64,000 nucleotides of DNA from Mariluticola halotolerans. GTDB taxonomy: Bacteria; Pseudomonadota; Alphaproteobacteria; Rhizobiales; Devosiaceae. The position numbers were made by a program, and so were the translations under genes. Below the pieces are notes generated by a model. The model was not told the DNA's origin. It did not search any database and worked only from the letters and a program-made list of their open reading frames with translations. The number at the start of each line of letters is the position of its first letter. The first letter of the stretch is position 1. Below are positions 34,010 to 44,123 of this stretch, piece after piece. The stretch covers positions 2,604,001-2,668,000 of the forward strand of contig NZ_CP090960.1 of NCBI RefSeq assembly GCF_021611515.1, written 5' to 3'.

Positions 34010-35029
34010 TTAAAGGTCGCTTTCGCCCTCAACCAGTTCCATGGGCAGAACCTTGCGCACCACGCCCACGGGATAATGATGGGCGAAGGCGGGAATGGTG
34101 GCGAGCAGGCTCTCGGCGAGGGTGATGCCCAAATCGCGCAGGGAGAGGCGGAAGCAGGTGAGCTTGGGTACGAGATAATTGGTTTGCGGGCTGCTGATGC
34201 CAATGATGGCGATATCCTCGCCCGGCTTGATGCCGGCATCGATCAGGCCGCGATAAAGTCCCACCACCATCTGTTCGTTGGTCAGGACGATGCTGGTAGG
34301 TGGATCTTGCATGGCGGCGATGTGCCGGGCCATCTCATAGCCGCCTCGTTCGCTTGAGCTTGAGCGGAATACCAGGTCCGGATCGAAGGGGATGCCTGCG
34401 GCGGCCAGGGTTTCCCGGTATGCATCGAGAAAAACATAGCCCAGATTTGTTTCGTCATTCGGGGCGTAGACGCCGATGCGTTTATGGCCCTTGGCGATCA
34501 GGCGGTTGACGCCGGTTTCGGCCATGCCCTCGAAATCCAGATCGAGCCAGGGCTGGCCGGCATCCGAGAGGCTGCGGCCAAGGGTGATGAAGGGTATCTG
34601 CCGCTCGGCCAGAAAATCGATGCGGCTGTCGTGACGCCGTGTGGCCGACAGGATGAGACCATCGGCAAAACCCCGGGCGACGATGCGCTGCAAATAGGCG
34701 TCGGGGTCTTCCTCGGAGGAGCAGAGCAGGGCGACCAGATCCAGCTGGTGGCGGGCAAAGACAGTCTGGATACCGTCAAAAACGCTCATGAAGAACACAT
34801 CGCCGTCACCGGTGATGTCGGTGCCTGTCTGCATCATGAAACCGATGACGCTGGTGGAGCCTTTTCTAAGCGCCCGGCCGGCCTGGTTTGGCACATAGCC
34901 CAGCTCGGCTGCGGCGGCCAAAACCCGGGCGCGGGTTTGTTCATTGACGTCGGGTTTGCCGTTTAGCGCCCGTGACACGGTGCCAATGGAAATATCGAGG
35001 TGCTGCGCCAAGCGCTTGATGCCTCTCAT
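34010..35029 (-). CDS. LacI-family transcriptional repressor
   Basis: This 339-residue repressor has an N-terminal helix-turn-helix (IKRLAQHLDISIGTVSRALN, residues 4-23) and hinge helix (TRARVLAAAAELGYVPNQAGRALRKG). A periplasmic-binding-protein-like effector core (about 60-330) follows. AAGGAAG precedes its ATG. It diverges from the Gfo/Idh/MocA gene; two AACGTT-centred operators lie between. It probably represses the sugar operon until the transported sugar or a catabolite is bound. Confidence 0.9.
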   Translation of the reverse strand: MRGIKRLAQHLDISIGTVSRALNGKPDVNEQTRARVLAAAAELGYVPNQAGRALRKGSTSVIGFMMQTGTDITGDGDVFFMSVFDGIQTVFARHQLDLVALLCSSEEDPDAYLQRIVARGFADGLILSATRRHDSRIDFLAERQIPFITLGRSLSDAGQPWLDLDFEGMAETGVNRLIAKGHKRIGVYAPNDETNLGYVFLDAYRETLAAAGIPFDPDLVFRSSSSERGGYEMARHIAAMQDPPTSIVLTNEQMVVGLYRGLIDAGIKPGEDIAIIGISSPQTNYLVPKLTCFRLSLRDLGITLAESLLATIPAFAHHYPVGVVRKVLPMELVEGESDL

Positions 35030-35065
35030 ATTTCTTCCTTTCGGCCCAGAAGTTTCACACGGTTA

Positions 35066-35132
35066 CAAAAAACGTTTACGGAATCGTATTGACACGAAAC
35101 CGGCTCTGAATATAGCGTCGTAAACGTTTACG
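35066..35132 (+). promoter_or_regulatory. LacI-controlled promoter with two operators
   Basis: Promoter TTGACA (35089-35094), 16-base spacer, TATAGC (35111-35116). A perfect operator CGTAAACGTTTACG (35119-35132) covers the expected transcription start. A second, imperfect one (35066-35082, sharing AACGTTTACGGA) lies upstream of the -35. The centres are 52 bases apart, about five helical turns. The TAAACGTTTA core is typical of LacI/GalR operators. Confidence 0.8.
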
Positions 35133-35197
35133 GAGCAAGCTTGACGCAAAACCGCAACAAGGCGGTGTCGGGCTGAAGCTTTTCAGGGAGGGTTCGT

Positions 35198-36250
35198 TTG
35201 ACGTTTCGTGCGGTAGTTACCGGTTGCGGTGCCATGTCCAAAGGCTGGCTTTCGGCATTGACCGAAAGCCCGGCGCTCAAGGGCGCGGTAGAAGTGGTCG
35301 GGCTGGTCGATCTCAATCTTGAGACGGCTGAGGCCCGGGCCGATGAATTCGGTCTCTCGTCTGCGATGACCGGGACCGATCTTGATGCGGTGCTGGCCGA
35401 GACCAAACCCGATCTTTTGTTTGATATTGTTGTGCCGTCTGCGCGGGCCGATGTGGTGCGCACGGGGTTGCGCCATGGCTGCCATGTGCTCAGCGAAAAG
35501 CCGATGGCGGCAAGTATCGCCGAGGGCGAAGCGCTGATTGCGGCGGCCAAGGCTGCGGGCAAGGTGCACGCGATCGTCCAGAACCGGCGCTTTATCGATG
35601 GCGTCAGGCGCATCCGGGCGTTTCTCGCCTCCGGGGCGCTGGGTGAGCTGACGGCGCTGCATTGTGATTTTTTCATCGGCGCGCATTTCGGTGGCTTCCG
35701 CGACGACATGGAAAATGTGCTGCTGCTGGATATGGCCATCCATACTTTTGATGCGGCGCGTTTCATGGCGGGCAAGGTGCCGGTTGCGGTTTATTGCCAT
35801 GAGAGCAATCCGCGCGGGTCCTGGTACCGGCACGGCGCGGCCGCGAATGCCATCTTCGAATTTTCCGATCAGGTGACTTTTACCTATCGCGGGTCGTGGT
35901 GTGCGGAGGGCGCAACCACAAGCTGGGAAAGCGCCTGGCGCATTATTGGCACCAAGGGCACCCTGCTTTGGGATGGGGGCGAGCAGCTGCGCGCGTCGCG
36001 TGTTGCCAATGACAGCGGTTTTCTGCGCGATCTGGAGGCGGTTGAAATTCCGCTCCTGGCCGATGATGCAACGACGCATGGGCATGCCAGCGTTATTGCG
36101 GATTTCCTGCAAGCCATTGAAACAGGCGGGCGTCCCGAAACGGATGCACGCGACAATATCAATAGTCTGGCGATGGTGTTCGGGGCGATCGAGAGTGCCC
36201 GTACCCGCCAGCGCGTTAATATCAATATCGAGGAAAGAGCATCAGCGTGA
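35198..36250 (+). CDS. Gfo/Idh/MocA family oxidoreductase
   Basis: This 350-residue NAD(P)-dependent sugar/inositol dehydrogenase-like enzyme starts at TTG, 7 bases after AGGGAGG. The Rossmann domain begins AVVTGCGAMSKGW (about 5-17). The conserved EKP motif appears as LSEKPMA (near 97-103), and the C-terminal beta domain contains LLLDMAIHTFDAARF with the expected catalytic histidine. Its stop overlaps the isomerase start (GTGA). First gene of the LacI-controlled operon; it probably oxidises the imported sugar or its keto form. Confidence 0.86.
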   Translation: MTFRAVVTGCGAMSKGWLSALTESPALKGAVEVVGLVDLNLETAEARADEFGLSSAMTGTDLDAVLAETKPDLLFDIVVPSARADVVRTGLRHGCHVLSEKPMAASIAEGEALIAAAKAAGKVHAIVQNRRFIDGVRRIRAFLASGALGELTALHCDFFIGAHFGGFRDDMENVLLLDMAIHTFDAARFMAGKVPVAVYCHESNPRGSWYRHGAAANAIFEFSDQVTFTYRGSWCAEGATTSWESAWRIIGTKGTLLWDGGEQLRASRVANDSGFLRDLEAVEIPLLADDATTHGHASVIADFLQAIETGGRPETDARDNINSLAMVFGAIESARTRQRVNINIEERASA

Positions 36251-37188
36251 CGAACCCAGCAAAAGCAATTCGCATCGGTACCATGATCAGCGCATCCGGC
36301 GGTGAGGCGGCAACGGAAATCGCCAAGATCGCGGATCTCGGCTTTGAGAGTTTTGAGCCGTTTTTCTGGCAGACCACCAATGGTCAGGATCTGGCTGAAC
36401 TGGGCAAGCGCTGCAAGGACGCGATTGGCGACCGGGATATCACCATGTCGACGCTGGGCATGTTTGGTAATCCGCTTGAAGAGGAAGCGCTTGATCTCGA
36501 CACGCTTGAGGGCTGGAAACAGTGCATCGACAATGCGCATCATTTCGGGGCGGATTGCGTGGCCGGGTTTACCGGCCGGGTGCGCAACAAGCCATTGACC
36601 GACAGCCTGCCGCGCTACAAGCAGATATGGCGTGAGCTGGCGGCCCGCGCAGCGGACAAGGGCGTCAGGATTGCCTTTGAAAATTGCGCCATGGATGGCA
36701 ATTGGCAGACCGGCGACTGGAACATTGCGCATAACCCGGATGCCTGGGAGCTGATGTTCAATGAAACGCCTGAGGACAATATCGGGCTGGAATGGGAGCC
36801 GTGCCACCAGCTGGTCTATCTCATCGATCCGCTGCCCCAGATCCGCAAATGGGCCGACAAGTTTTTCCATGTGCACGGCAAGGATGCAACGGTGCGCTGG
36901 GAGGTGATCCGCGAGCATGGCGTGTTCGGCAAGGAGCCGTTTGTGTTCATGCGCACGCCGGGCTTTGGTGACAGCAACTGGACGGACATCATTTCCGAAT
37001 TGCGGCTGGCCGGGTACACCGGGTCAATCGATATCGAGGGCTGGCATGATCCGGTCTATCGCGATGCGCTGGAAATGACGGGCCAGGTGCATGCGCTTAA
37101 TTACCTGAAATCCTGCCGTGGTGGCGACTTTGTCGATACATCCGCGGCTTATGGCGGTGGGGATCCGTCACTCAAGCTTCCGGCCTGA
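36247..37188 (+). CDS. Sugar phosphate isomerase/epimerase-like TIM-barrel protein
   Basis: This 313-residue AP-endonuclease-2-type TIM barrel is found in sugar isomerases and inositol enzymes. It starts at GTG within the preceding stop. Metal-binding candidates are the Glu in FENCAMDG, the Glu/His of [18 protein letters not shown], and the Glu in IDIEGWHD. Together with the oxidoreductase upstream it suggests a two-step epimerisation or keto-sugar route. The exact reaction cannot be read from the sequence. Confidence 0.8.
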   Translation: MTNPAKAIRIGTMISASGGEAATEIAKIADLGFESFEPFFWQTTNGQDLAELGKRCKDAIGDRDITMSTLGMFGNPLEEEALDLDTLEGWKQCIDNAHHFGADCVAGFTGRVRNKPLTDSLPRYKQIWRELAARAADKGVRIAFENCAMDGNWQTGDWNIAHNPDAWELMFNETPEDNIGLEWEPCHQLVYLIDPLPQIRKWADKFFHVHGKDATVRWEVIREHGVFGKEPFVFMRTPGFGDSNWTDIISELRLAGYTGSIDIEGWHDPVYRDALEMTGQVHALNYLKSCRGGDFVDTSAAYGGGDPSLKLPA

Positions 37189-37226
37189 GCCGGTTGGTGT
37201 CTGTTTTTTCAACAAGGGAGGGGAAT

Positions 37227-38456
37227 ATGGATATGAAGTTGACTACACTGGCGGGGGGCTTGTTGCTCAGCGTCTCAATGATTGCCGCACCGGCGCTGGC
37301 GGATGATGTGACCATCACCGTCTGGTCGCTGGATGATGAGAACCAGCCTGCGCTTAATCTCGCCAAGGAATTCAGCGAGATGGACAATGGCATTAAGGTT
37401 GATTACCGCGAAATCCAGTTTGACGATGTGGTGAGCGAAAGCATGCGCGCCTTCGCAACGGGCCAGGCACCGGATATTATCGCGGTCGATAATCCCGAAC
37501 ATGCGCTGTTTGCGGCGCGCGGGGCGTTTCTTGATATTACCGACATGGTCGCCGGCTCGGACACGATCAAGACCGAGAATTATTTTGCCGGTCCCTTGAA
37601 CTCGGTGAGCTGGGATGGCCGGATTTTCGGCGTGCCGAAAGCCACGAATACCATTGCGCTTTACTATAACAAGGACATGTTTGAAGCGGCGGGCCTTGAC
37701 CCGAATGCGCCGCCCCAGACATGGGACGAACTGGTCGAGCATGCCCGCCAGCTGACCGACCCGGCCAATAGTATTTATGGTATCGCCTTCTCGGCGAAAG
37801 CCAGTGAAGAGGGCACGTTCCAGTTTCTGCCCTGGGCGCAGATGGGCGGCGGCGGCTATGACAACATCAATACCGAAGGTGCCGTTGAAGCGCTGAATGT
37901 GTGGAAGACGCTTCTGGATGAGAAGCTTGCTTCGCCCGATACCCTGACCCGCGGGCAGTGGGATTCCACCGGGACGTTCAATTCGGGCAATGCGGCTATG
38001 GTTATTTCCGGGCCCTGGGAATTGAACCGGATGCTGGATGAAGCCAAGTTCGACTGGGGCGTGGCGTTGTTGCCGGTGCCGGGGGAAGGGGCGGAACGCT
38101 CGTCGGCCATGGGTGATTTCAACTGGGCGATTTTCTCGACCAGCAAGCATCCTGAAGAAGCCTTCAAGGCGCTTGAATATTTCGCCAGCCAGGATGACCG
38201 GTTGTTCCCCGAATTCGGACAGCTGCCCGCCCGCTCGGATATTGAGCTGCCGGCAACCGGGGTTGAGCTGAAAGACGCCGCCTTGCAGGTGTTCCTTGAG
38301 CAGTTGAAATATGCGCAGGCCCGTGGCCCGCATCCCGAATGGCCAAAGATCTCGAAGGCTATTCAGGACGCCATCCAGTTGACCCTGACCGGCCAGAAAT
38401 CCGCCAAGGAAGCGCTGGATCAGGCGCAGACAACGATTGCCGGTATTCTCGGTTAA
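37227..38456 (+). CDS. Sugar ABC transporter substrate-binding protein
   Basis: This 409-residue periplasmic protein of the extracellular solute-binding family 1 (MalE/UgpB-like) has a signal peptide of about 25 residues ending [25 protein letters not shown] and the later [20 protein letters not shown] and GPWELNRML segments identify it. The ATG at 37227 follows GGGAGGGG; a second ATG two codons later is equally possible. It is separated from its permeases by a hairpin that probably limits read-through, raising its own level. Confidence 0.9.
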   Translation: MDMKLTTLAGGLLLSVSMIAAPALADDVTITVWSLDDENQPALNLAKEFSEMDNGIKVDYREIQFDDVVSESMRAFATGQAPDIIAVDNPEHALFAARGAFLDITDMVAGSDTIKTENYFAGPLNSVSWDGRIFGVPKATNTIALYYNKDMFEAAGLDPNAPPQTWDELVEHARQLTDPANSIYGIAFSAKASEEGTFQFLPWAQMGGGGYDNINTEGAVEALNVWKTLLDEKLASPDTLTRGQWDSTGTFNSGNAAMVISGPWELNRMLDEAKFDWGVALLPVPGEGAERSSAMGDFNWAIFSTSKHPEEAFKALEYFASQDDRLFPEFGQLPARSDIELPATGVELKDAALQVFLEQLKYAQARGPHPEWPKISKAIQDAIQLTLTGQKSAKEALDQAQTTIAGILG

Positions 38457-38470
38457 TCCATCACAGATTA

Positions 38471-38499
38471 AAGGCTGCCGGGTGTTCCGGCAGCCTTTT
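38471..38499 (+). terminator. Intra-operon hairpin/attenuator after the binding protein
   Basis: AAGGCTGCCGG (38471-38481) pairs with CCGGCAGCCTT (38487-38497), with a 5-base loop and a short T run. Placed between the binding-protein and permease genes, it fits a partial terminator that stabilises the upstream mRNA. Confidence 0.75.
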
Positions 38500-38522
38500 C
38501 CTGACCCCGGGGGAGGCACACA

Positions 38523-39425
38523 ATGTTTCGCGTGATCGCTGGCATCAGAGACGGCAAGGGTTTTGACATATTGCTTGTCGGATTTGCGCTGGCATTCCTG
38601 ATCACCTTTTCCGGTTTGCCGCTTTTTTACAATGTGATCATGAGCTTCCAGGAAGTGGACATGTTCTCATTGGGTACCTTTTGGCGCCCCTGGGCGGGTC
38701 TCGACAATTATCGGGCGATTTTTGCGCAACCGGAAACCTGGCCGATCCTTTGGAACACGGTTGTTTTCGTTTTTGCATCGATTGCCGGACAGTTTGCACT
38801 CGGGTTCGGGCTGGCGCTTTTCTTTGCGATGAAATTTCCCGGCGCGACCTATATGCGCGGGCTGTTTTTAGTGTCCTGGGTGATGCCCGGCCTGGTGGTC
38901 GGGGCGATATGGAACTGGATTCTTGCCGGTGATTTTGGCGTGCTCAACTATGTGTTGCGCAGCCTCGGGCTGATTTCGGAAAATATCTTCTGGCGCTCGG
39001 ATACCGACTTTTCGCTCTGGGCGGTCATTCTGGCCAATATCTGGCTGGGAACCGCGTTCAACATGATCCTGCTCTCGGTGGGACTGGCCTCGATCCCCAA
39101 GGATCTTTATGAGGCAGCCGCGCTCGATGGGGCGACGGCATGGCAGCGGTTCTGGACGATCACCCTGCCCATGATGCGCGCAACGATTGGCGCGGTGGTG
39201 TCGCTGGGGCTGATTTTCACCCTGCAGCAATTTGACCTTTTTGCTGCCATCACATCAGGCGGGCCGGCCAATTCCTCGAATGTCGCCCAGTACTGGGCGT
39301 GGGAATTGTCTTTCCGGCAATATGACTTTGCCCGTGGGGCGACGATTTCCACGATCATGATCCTCGTGGTGATGGTGGCTGCGGTGATCTATGTGCGATC
39401 GACACGTCATGAGGTGCGCGGATGA
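38523..39425 (+). CDS. Sugar ABC transporter permease (MalF-type)
   Basis: This 300-residue inner-membrane permease has six membrane segments. The EAA loop reads LYEAAALDGATAWQRFWTIT, the contact site for the ATPase. A GGAGG sequence lies just before the ATG. Its stop overlaps the next permease start (ATGA). It forms a heterodimeric channel with that permease. Confidence 0.9.
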   Translation: MFRVIAGIRDGKGFDILLVGFALAFLITFSGLPLFYNVIMSFQEVDMFSLGTFWRPWAGLDNYRAIFAQPETWPILWNTVVFVFASIAGQFALGFGLALFFAMKFPGATYMRGLFLVSWVMPGLVVGAIWNWILAGDFGVLNYVLRSLGLISENIFWRSDTDFSLWAVILANIWLGTAFNMILLSVGLASIPKDLYEAAALDGATAWQRFWTITLPMMRATIGAVVSLGLIFTLQQFDLFAAITSGGPANSSNVAQYWAWELSFRQYDFARGATISTIMILVVMVAAVIYVRSTRHEVRG

Positions 39426-40249
39426 CCCAGGTTTGGTCCCAAAGGCTTTTGACCCTCGTTGCCCTCGGGCTGGCAGCGCTTTATCTGTTTCCGCTTTACT
39501 GGATGTATGTCACCAGTTTGAAGACCGGGTCGGCGATGTTTGCGACGCCGCCGGCCTTTCTGCCGGAAAACCCGCAATGGCAGGTGTTTGCCTATGTCTG
39601 GGAAGTGCGCGGCATGGGGCGGTTTTTGTGGAACTCGGTGGTGATTGCCACGGGCACCATGACGTTGACCGCGCTATTGGGCACAGGGTGCGCCTATGTG
39701 CTGGCGCGCTACCGGAACATGTGGATCGATGTGGCGCTGTTTCTGGTGCTGATGCTGCAGGTGCTGCCCGCATCGCTGATGATCACACCGCTTTTTGTGG
39801 GCTTTTCGCAGCTTGGCCTTCTGGATACGCCGCGTTTTGCTGTGGTGCTGGCGCTGACCGCCAAGACGATGCCGTTTTTCGTGGTGCTGGTGCGCGCCAC
39901 GTTCATGAGCGTGCCCGGTGACCTTGAAGAGGCTGCGCTGGTGGATGGCAATTCGCGGATCGGGGCGTTCTGGTTCATCGTTTTGCCGCTGGCGCGCAAT
40001 GGCATTCTGGTCTCGGCCATTTTGATCTTCATGCAGGCCTTTGGCGAATTTGTTTATTCGAAATCGATCATTCAGGCGGTTGATCTGCAGCCCGCGAGTG
40101 TGGGGCTGAACGCCTTTATGGGGCCCAACACGACCGAGTGGAACAATATCATGGCCTATGCCTCGATATACGTCACACCCATTCTGGCGGCATTTGTCTT
40201 GCTGCAGCGCCGCATTGTCTCCGGCCTTACCTCGGGAGCCCTCAAATGA
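39422..40249 (+). CDS. Sugar ABC transporter permease (MalG-type)
   Basis: This 275-residue permease with six membrane segments begins with LALGLAALYLFPLYWMYVTSLK-like residues characteristic of MalG proteins. The EAA loop is LEEAALVDGNSRIGAFWFIV. It overlaps both neighbours by 4 bases, giving tight translational coupling through the permease-permease-ATPase trio. Confidence 0.9.
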   Translation: MTQVWSQRLLTLVALGLAALYLFPLYWMYVTSLKTGSAMFATPPAFLPENPQWQVFAYVWEVRGMGRFLWNSVVIATGTMTLTALLGTGCAYVLARYRNMWIDVALFLVLMLQVLPASLMITPLFVGFSQLGLLDTPRFAVVLALTAKTMPFFVVLVRATFMSVPGDLEEAALVDGNSRIGAFWFIVLPLARNGILVSAILIFMQAFGEFVYSKSIIQAVDLQPASVGLNAFMGPNTTEWNNIMAYASIYVTPILAAFVLLQRRIVSGLTSGALK

Positions 40250-41319
40250 CCACGCAACCGCAAATCGAACTGCAGAATGTGGACAAGCATTATGGCAGTT
40301 TTCACGCGCTGAAGAATATCAACCTGACGATTGCCAAGGGCAGTTTTGTGGCGCTGGTGGGGCCCTCGGGTTGTGGCAAGTCCACCCTGTTGCGGTCTCT
40401 GGCGGGGCTGGAGGCGATTTCGGGCGGCACCATGCTGATCGATGGGGTGACGATGACCAATGTGCCGCCGCGCAAGCGCGATGTGGCCATGGTGTTCCAG
40501 ACCTATGCGCTTTATCCGCATATGAATGTGGCGGACAATCTGACCTATTCGATGCGCCTTAAGGGCATGCGGCGGGCAGAGGCGCAAAAGGCGGCGGAAG
40601 ATGTGGCCCGGACGACCGGGTTGACCGGGCTGCTGGAGCGGTTTCCGCGGGAGCTTTCGGGCGGGCAACGCCAGCGGGTGGCCATGGGGCGGGCGATTAT
40701 TCGCGATCCCAAGGCGTTCTTGTTTGATGAGCCGCTGTCTAATCTGGATGCGGCCTTGCGGGTGCAGATGCGCAAGGAAGTGCGCGCCCTGCATGACCGG
40801 CTGGGCGCGACCTCGGTTTATGTCACCCATGACCAGATTGAGGCGATGACCATGGCCGATCAGGTGGTGGTGATGCGCGGCGGGGTGATTGAGCAGCAGG
40901 GAGCGCCGCTGGAACTTTACGACCATCCGGCCAGTAAATTTGTGGCCGGGTTTATCGGGTCGCCGGCGATGAATTTTGTGCCGGGGGTGATGGGTGAGAA
41001 TGGCACAAGTGTGCAATTGGCGCTGCCGGGCAATCCGGTGATTGAAACCCGGCGGCAGGCGACGGCGGGGCAGAAGGTGCTGGTGGGGTTGCGACCGGAA
41101 AATCTGGAGGTCACCACGCCTGAGGCTGGGCAATTGCAGCTGCCGGTGGCGGTGGTGGAGGCGACGGGGCCAACCAGCTATATCACCACGGCCACCGACC
41201 CTGAAATGATGGTGGTGGTTTCCGGCCGGTCGCCCGCGCGCGTTGACGACAAACTGGCTTTATCCATTCGCCCGGAACTGGTGCATCTGTTTGATGCGGC
41301 AACAGAACTGGCGATCTGA
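40246..41319 (+). CDS. Sugar ABC transporter ATP-binding protein (UgpC/MsmK-type)
   Basis: This 357-residue ATPase starts at the ATG at 40246, overlapping the permease stop. Walker A is GPSGCGKS (about 37-44), the Q-loop is VFQTYALYPHM, the signature motif is LSGGQRQR, and Walker B is FLFDEPLSNLD. A C-terminal TOBE/MalK-like regulatory domain follows (about 240-350), with VLVGLRPENLEV. It completes a full carbohydrate importer. It converges on the antiporter gene, 12 bases away. Confidence 0.92.
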   Translation: MTTQPQIELQNVDKHYGSFHALKNINLTIAKGSFVALVGPSGCGKSTLLRSLAGLEAISGGTMLIDGVTMTNVPPRKRDVAMVFQTYALYPHMNVADNLTYSMRLKGMRRAEAQKAAEDVARTTGLTGLLERFPRELSGGQRQRVAMGRAIIRDPKAFLFDEPLSNLDAALRVQMRKEVRALHDRLGATSVYVTHDQIEAMTMADQVVVMRGGVIEQQGAPLELYDHPASKFVAGFIGSPAMNFVPGVMGENGTSVQLALPGNPVIETRRQATAGQKVLVGLRPENLEVTTPEAGQLQLPVAVVEATGPTSYITTATDPEMMVVVSGRSPARVDDKLALSIRPELVHLFDAATELAI

Positions 41320-41331
41320 ACGGACGCTTTT

Positions 41332-43845
41332 TTACGTCTCGGCCGGGCTGTCGGGCAGGAGCAGCTCGGGGTCGATGCCGCGCCGCTTGGCGCTTGCGAG
41401 AACGGCCTGCCGCAGGGTGGGGCTGCGCTGCAGCAGGCGCTGGAAGCGATCTGCATCGAGCACAAGAAGCGTGGAGGGGGCAATGGCCCTTACCTGGGTG
41501 CGGCGCGCCTTGTGGGTGAGGATTGCCATTTGCCCGAACATTTCGCCGCGTCCGAGACGCCATGTCTGGCCGGCGCTTTCCAGTTCGACCGCGCCCGAGG
41601 CGATAAAGAACACGCTTTTGGCGGCATCGTCCTTGCGCACGATGATCTTTCCGGCATTGACATAAACGGTCTTGAGGGATCGGCCCAGTTTTTTGAGCGC
41701 AGTCTCTTCGATATCGACGAAGAGGGGGAAGTTTTTGACCAGTTCGGAACGCTGAATTTCAATGTCGAGTTCGGGCCGGTTTTCGGAGGCGCTGCGGCGG
41801 GTGACAAGGCCCTGCATCAATGAGGTGTAGACTTCTGCGCCGATCAGACCATCGTCGCGCATGGACATGTATTCCCGCTCTTCAAGGCGCAGCGCTGTGC
41901 GCCGGATGAAGCGCCGTTCGAGTTCTTCGGCGTAGCCGGGATATTGCAGGCGGAGGCCTTCGAGGGCGGTCTCAACCATTTCGGCACGGCGTATCAGCAA
42001 TTCGCCCAAGAGGTCGGCGACCCGCCGGCCATGGATGCGCAGGATGCGGCCATCGATGAAACCGCCGAGATCACGCAGGATCAGCCGCTGGGAGAGCAAA
42101 AGCTCAAAGCGGTCAGCGGTCATGCCGGCAAGGGGCTGGGACAGGCGGAACCGTCGTTGCAACGCCACCCCGATCCGGAACCCCAGGCCATAGGCGATAC
42201 TGCGCCGGGCGGCGCGTTGATAGCCGTTGCGGCCGCCCGAATGGGTGGCCTCAATCAGGCGGTCTGCATCGGTGAGGACCTTTTCGGCCATGCGGGCAGA
42301 AATGGTCCGTTCGCGCATCCTGACCAGAATGGTGTCCCGTTCATGCCCGGCCAGCGCGATCAGCCCGAGCGTAATCCTGTCGCGTTCAAGAATATCGGCG
42401 CGATCCTCGGCCGCTTGCACGGCCTGGTTCATGGTCTCGCCGAAATGCTTGGCTTCGGAGCGGACGATTTCGCGGGTCAGTTCGTAGTTCTCGGTTGTCC
42501 GGGCGACGTCTTCGCGCACGGTTTGCAGGGCAACGGCGACAACCTGCCGGGACAGCGCTTCATCGATGGGCAAAAGCCGGTCCAGCCCCAGCTTGCTGAT
42601 GACAAACCGCAATGTGGTGCCTTGCACCATCAGGGTGAAAAGCGTGAAGCCGGTGGCGAGAATGCCCACCACGCGCTTGATTTCAATGGGCACGAGAAAG
42701 CTCTCGGTGACCGCAAGCGCCAGTGACAATGTGACCGCGCCCCTGAGGCCGCCCCAGAGAATGGCCACCCGATAGGATGGCTGAACCGCTGGTGAGACGC
42801 GCAGGAGGGTCAGGAGCGGGAGCAGGCCAAAAAGGATCAATGCCCGCGCCGCCATGGCGGCAATAATGACCACGCCAACGAGAACAAAGTCACTGCCGCG
42901 CACTTCCTCGAGCAGGCGGGGGATGAGGAGGGCGGCGAGGATAAAGATCAGTGCGCCGGCCCAATGGGCGAGCAAATCCCAGATTTCGCGCAGGCTGGCC
43001 CAGGCTTGCGGCGCCAGCCGGCCCGGCCCGGCAAGATTGACTGTGAGACCGGCGGCCACCACCGCGATCACGCCGGAGGCGCCGACGGTCTGCTCGGCGC
43101 CGAGATAAGCCAGATAGGGCAGTGCCACAGAGACCGAGATTTGCGCGCGTTCATGGTCTGCGAAAAAACCCATGATCAAGACCGCGAGTTGGGCCGCCAG
43201 CCAGCCGGTAAGGGCACCGCCGACAATCAAAATCGGGAACCGCCCCAGGGCAGATGTCAGATCCGGGTCAGGCAGGCCGAGCATGACAAAGCCCATGAAC
43301 AGGCCGAAGAGCGCGATGGCGGCGGCATCGTTGAGCAGGCTTTCGCCCTCGATGATGCGCGCCAGCCGGCGCGGCGCCGAAATGGAGCGGAAGATGGAGA
43401 CGACGGCCGAGGGATCGGTTGTGGAGACGATAGCGCCGATCAAAAGACAGGCGGCAAGCGGCAATGGACTGGCCCAGGAAAGGGCAATGCCGATGCTCAG
43501 GGTGGCGACGATCACGGCCAGCACGGCGAGCACCAGAATGGGCACCCAGTCATCCAGCATGCGGCGCAGGTTCATTCCCAGCGTTGCCTGGAAGAGAAGC
43601 GTGGGCAGGAAAACATAGAGGAAGACATTGGAGCGGATCGGCAGATTAACGATCGCCTCGGCAATGGGATTAAGCGCATCTGTTAGTTCGGTGCGCAAAA
43701 AGAAAATCGCACCGGCGCCGATGAGCATGCCAAGCACAGCCAGGATCACGCTGTAGGGCAACCGCAATCGCGCCGCGAGAGGTTCGGCCGCGCCGATAAC
43801 CAGAAAAAGAGACGCAATAATCGCTGTGATTACAATGATGCTCAT
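41332..43845 (-). CDS. Na+/H+ antiporter (NhaP-type) with C-terminal cNMP-binding domain
   Basis: This 837-residue protein has about 12 N-terminal membrane segments (residues 1-420) of the CPA1 family, with SLLNDAAAIALF and STTDPSAVVSIFR holding the transport acidic residues. A long cytosolic region (about 430-690) of charged helices follows. A cyclic-nucleotide-binding fold (about 690-815) contains GEMFGQMAILTHKARRTQVRAIAPSTLLVLD, in which the usual phosphate-binding FGE-RTA pattern is altered. It probably regulates cytoplasmic pH or Na+, perhaps gated by a ligand. Confidence 0.85.
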   Translation of the reverse strand: MSIIVITAIIASLFLVIGAAEPLAARLRLPYSVILAVLGMLIGAGAIFFLRTELTDALNPIAEAIVNLPIRSNVFLYVFLPTLLFQATLGMNLRRMLDDWVPILVLAVLAVIVATLSIGIALSWASPLPLAACLLIGAIVSTTDPSAVVSIFRSISAPRRLARIIEGESLLNDAAAIALFGLFMGFVMLGLPDPDLTSALGRFPILIVGGALTGWLAAQLAVLIMGFFADHERAQISVSVALPYLAYLGAEQTVGASGVIAVVAAGLTVNLAGPGRLAPQAWASLREIWDLLAHWAGALIFILAALLIPRLLEEVRGSDFVLVGVVIIAAMAARALILFGLLPLLTLLRVSPAVQPSYRVAILWGGLRGAVTLSLALAVTESFLVPIEIKRVVGILATGFTLFTLMVQGTTLRFVISKLGLDRLLPIDEALSRQVVAVALQTVREDVARTTENYELTREIVRSEAKHFGETMNQAVQAAEDRADILERDRITLGLIALAGHERDTILVRMRERTISARMAEKVLTDADRLIEATHSGGRNGYQRAARRSIAYGLGFRIGVALQRRFRLSQPLAGMTADRFELLLSQRLILRDLGGFIDGRILRIHGRRVADLLGELLIRRAEMVETALEGLRLQYPGYAEELERRFIRRTALRLEEREYMSMRDDGLIGAEVYTSLMQGLVTRRSASENRPELDIEIQRSELVKNFPLFVDIEETALKKLGRSLKTVYVNAGKIIVRKDDAAKSVFFIASGAVELESAGQTWRLGRGEMFGQMAILTHKARRTQVRAIAPSTLLVLDADRFQRLLQRSPTLRQAVLASAKRRGIDPELLLPDSPAET

Positions 43846-44123
43846 AAGGGAGGATAACAGAGTTGGAGAAAAGGCAAAAATGCGAAAGCCCGGCAGGCAA
43901 ACCTAACCCCGCTACTCTTAATATCTGCTTGATCCTGCGAGACATTTCCGGGCTGGCTTGAGTAAATGCCCACGGATTTTTACGCCCCGCGTGCCGGAAG
44001 AGGCATTGGCTTTGAAAGACGGCGTTAATGGGGCGTCCACGCGATCTTTTTTATCGCGGTGTCAGGTGTTCAAATTGTTGCGCAAGGCATGCGCCCCCCG
44101 GGGGCGTCGGGCTTTTGGACGAA

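Noticed and set aside
33631-34239. Minus-strand open frame of 202 codons over the propeller remnant and LacI 3' end
   Set aside because: Runs antisense to the relic and out of frame through the lacI end; biased composition and no known domain.
43932-44110. Cruciform-like palindromes next to tRNA-Arg, considered as an integration site or terminator
   Set aside because: No duplicated tRNA 3' end, no integrase nearby and no U run after the GC palindrome at 44092-44106.
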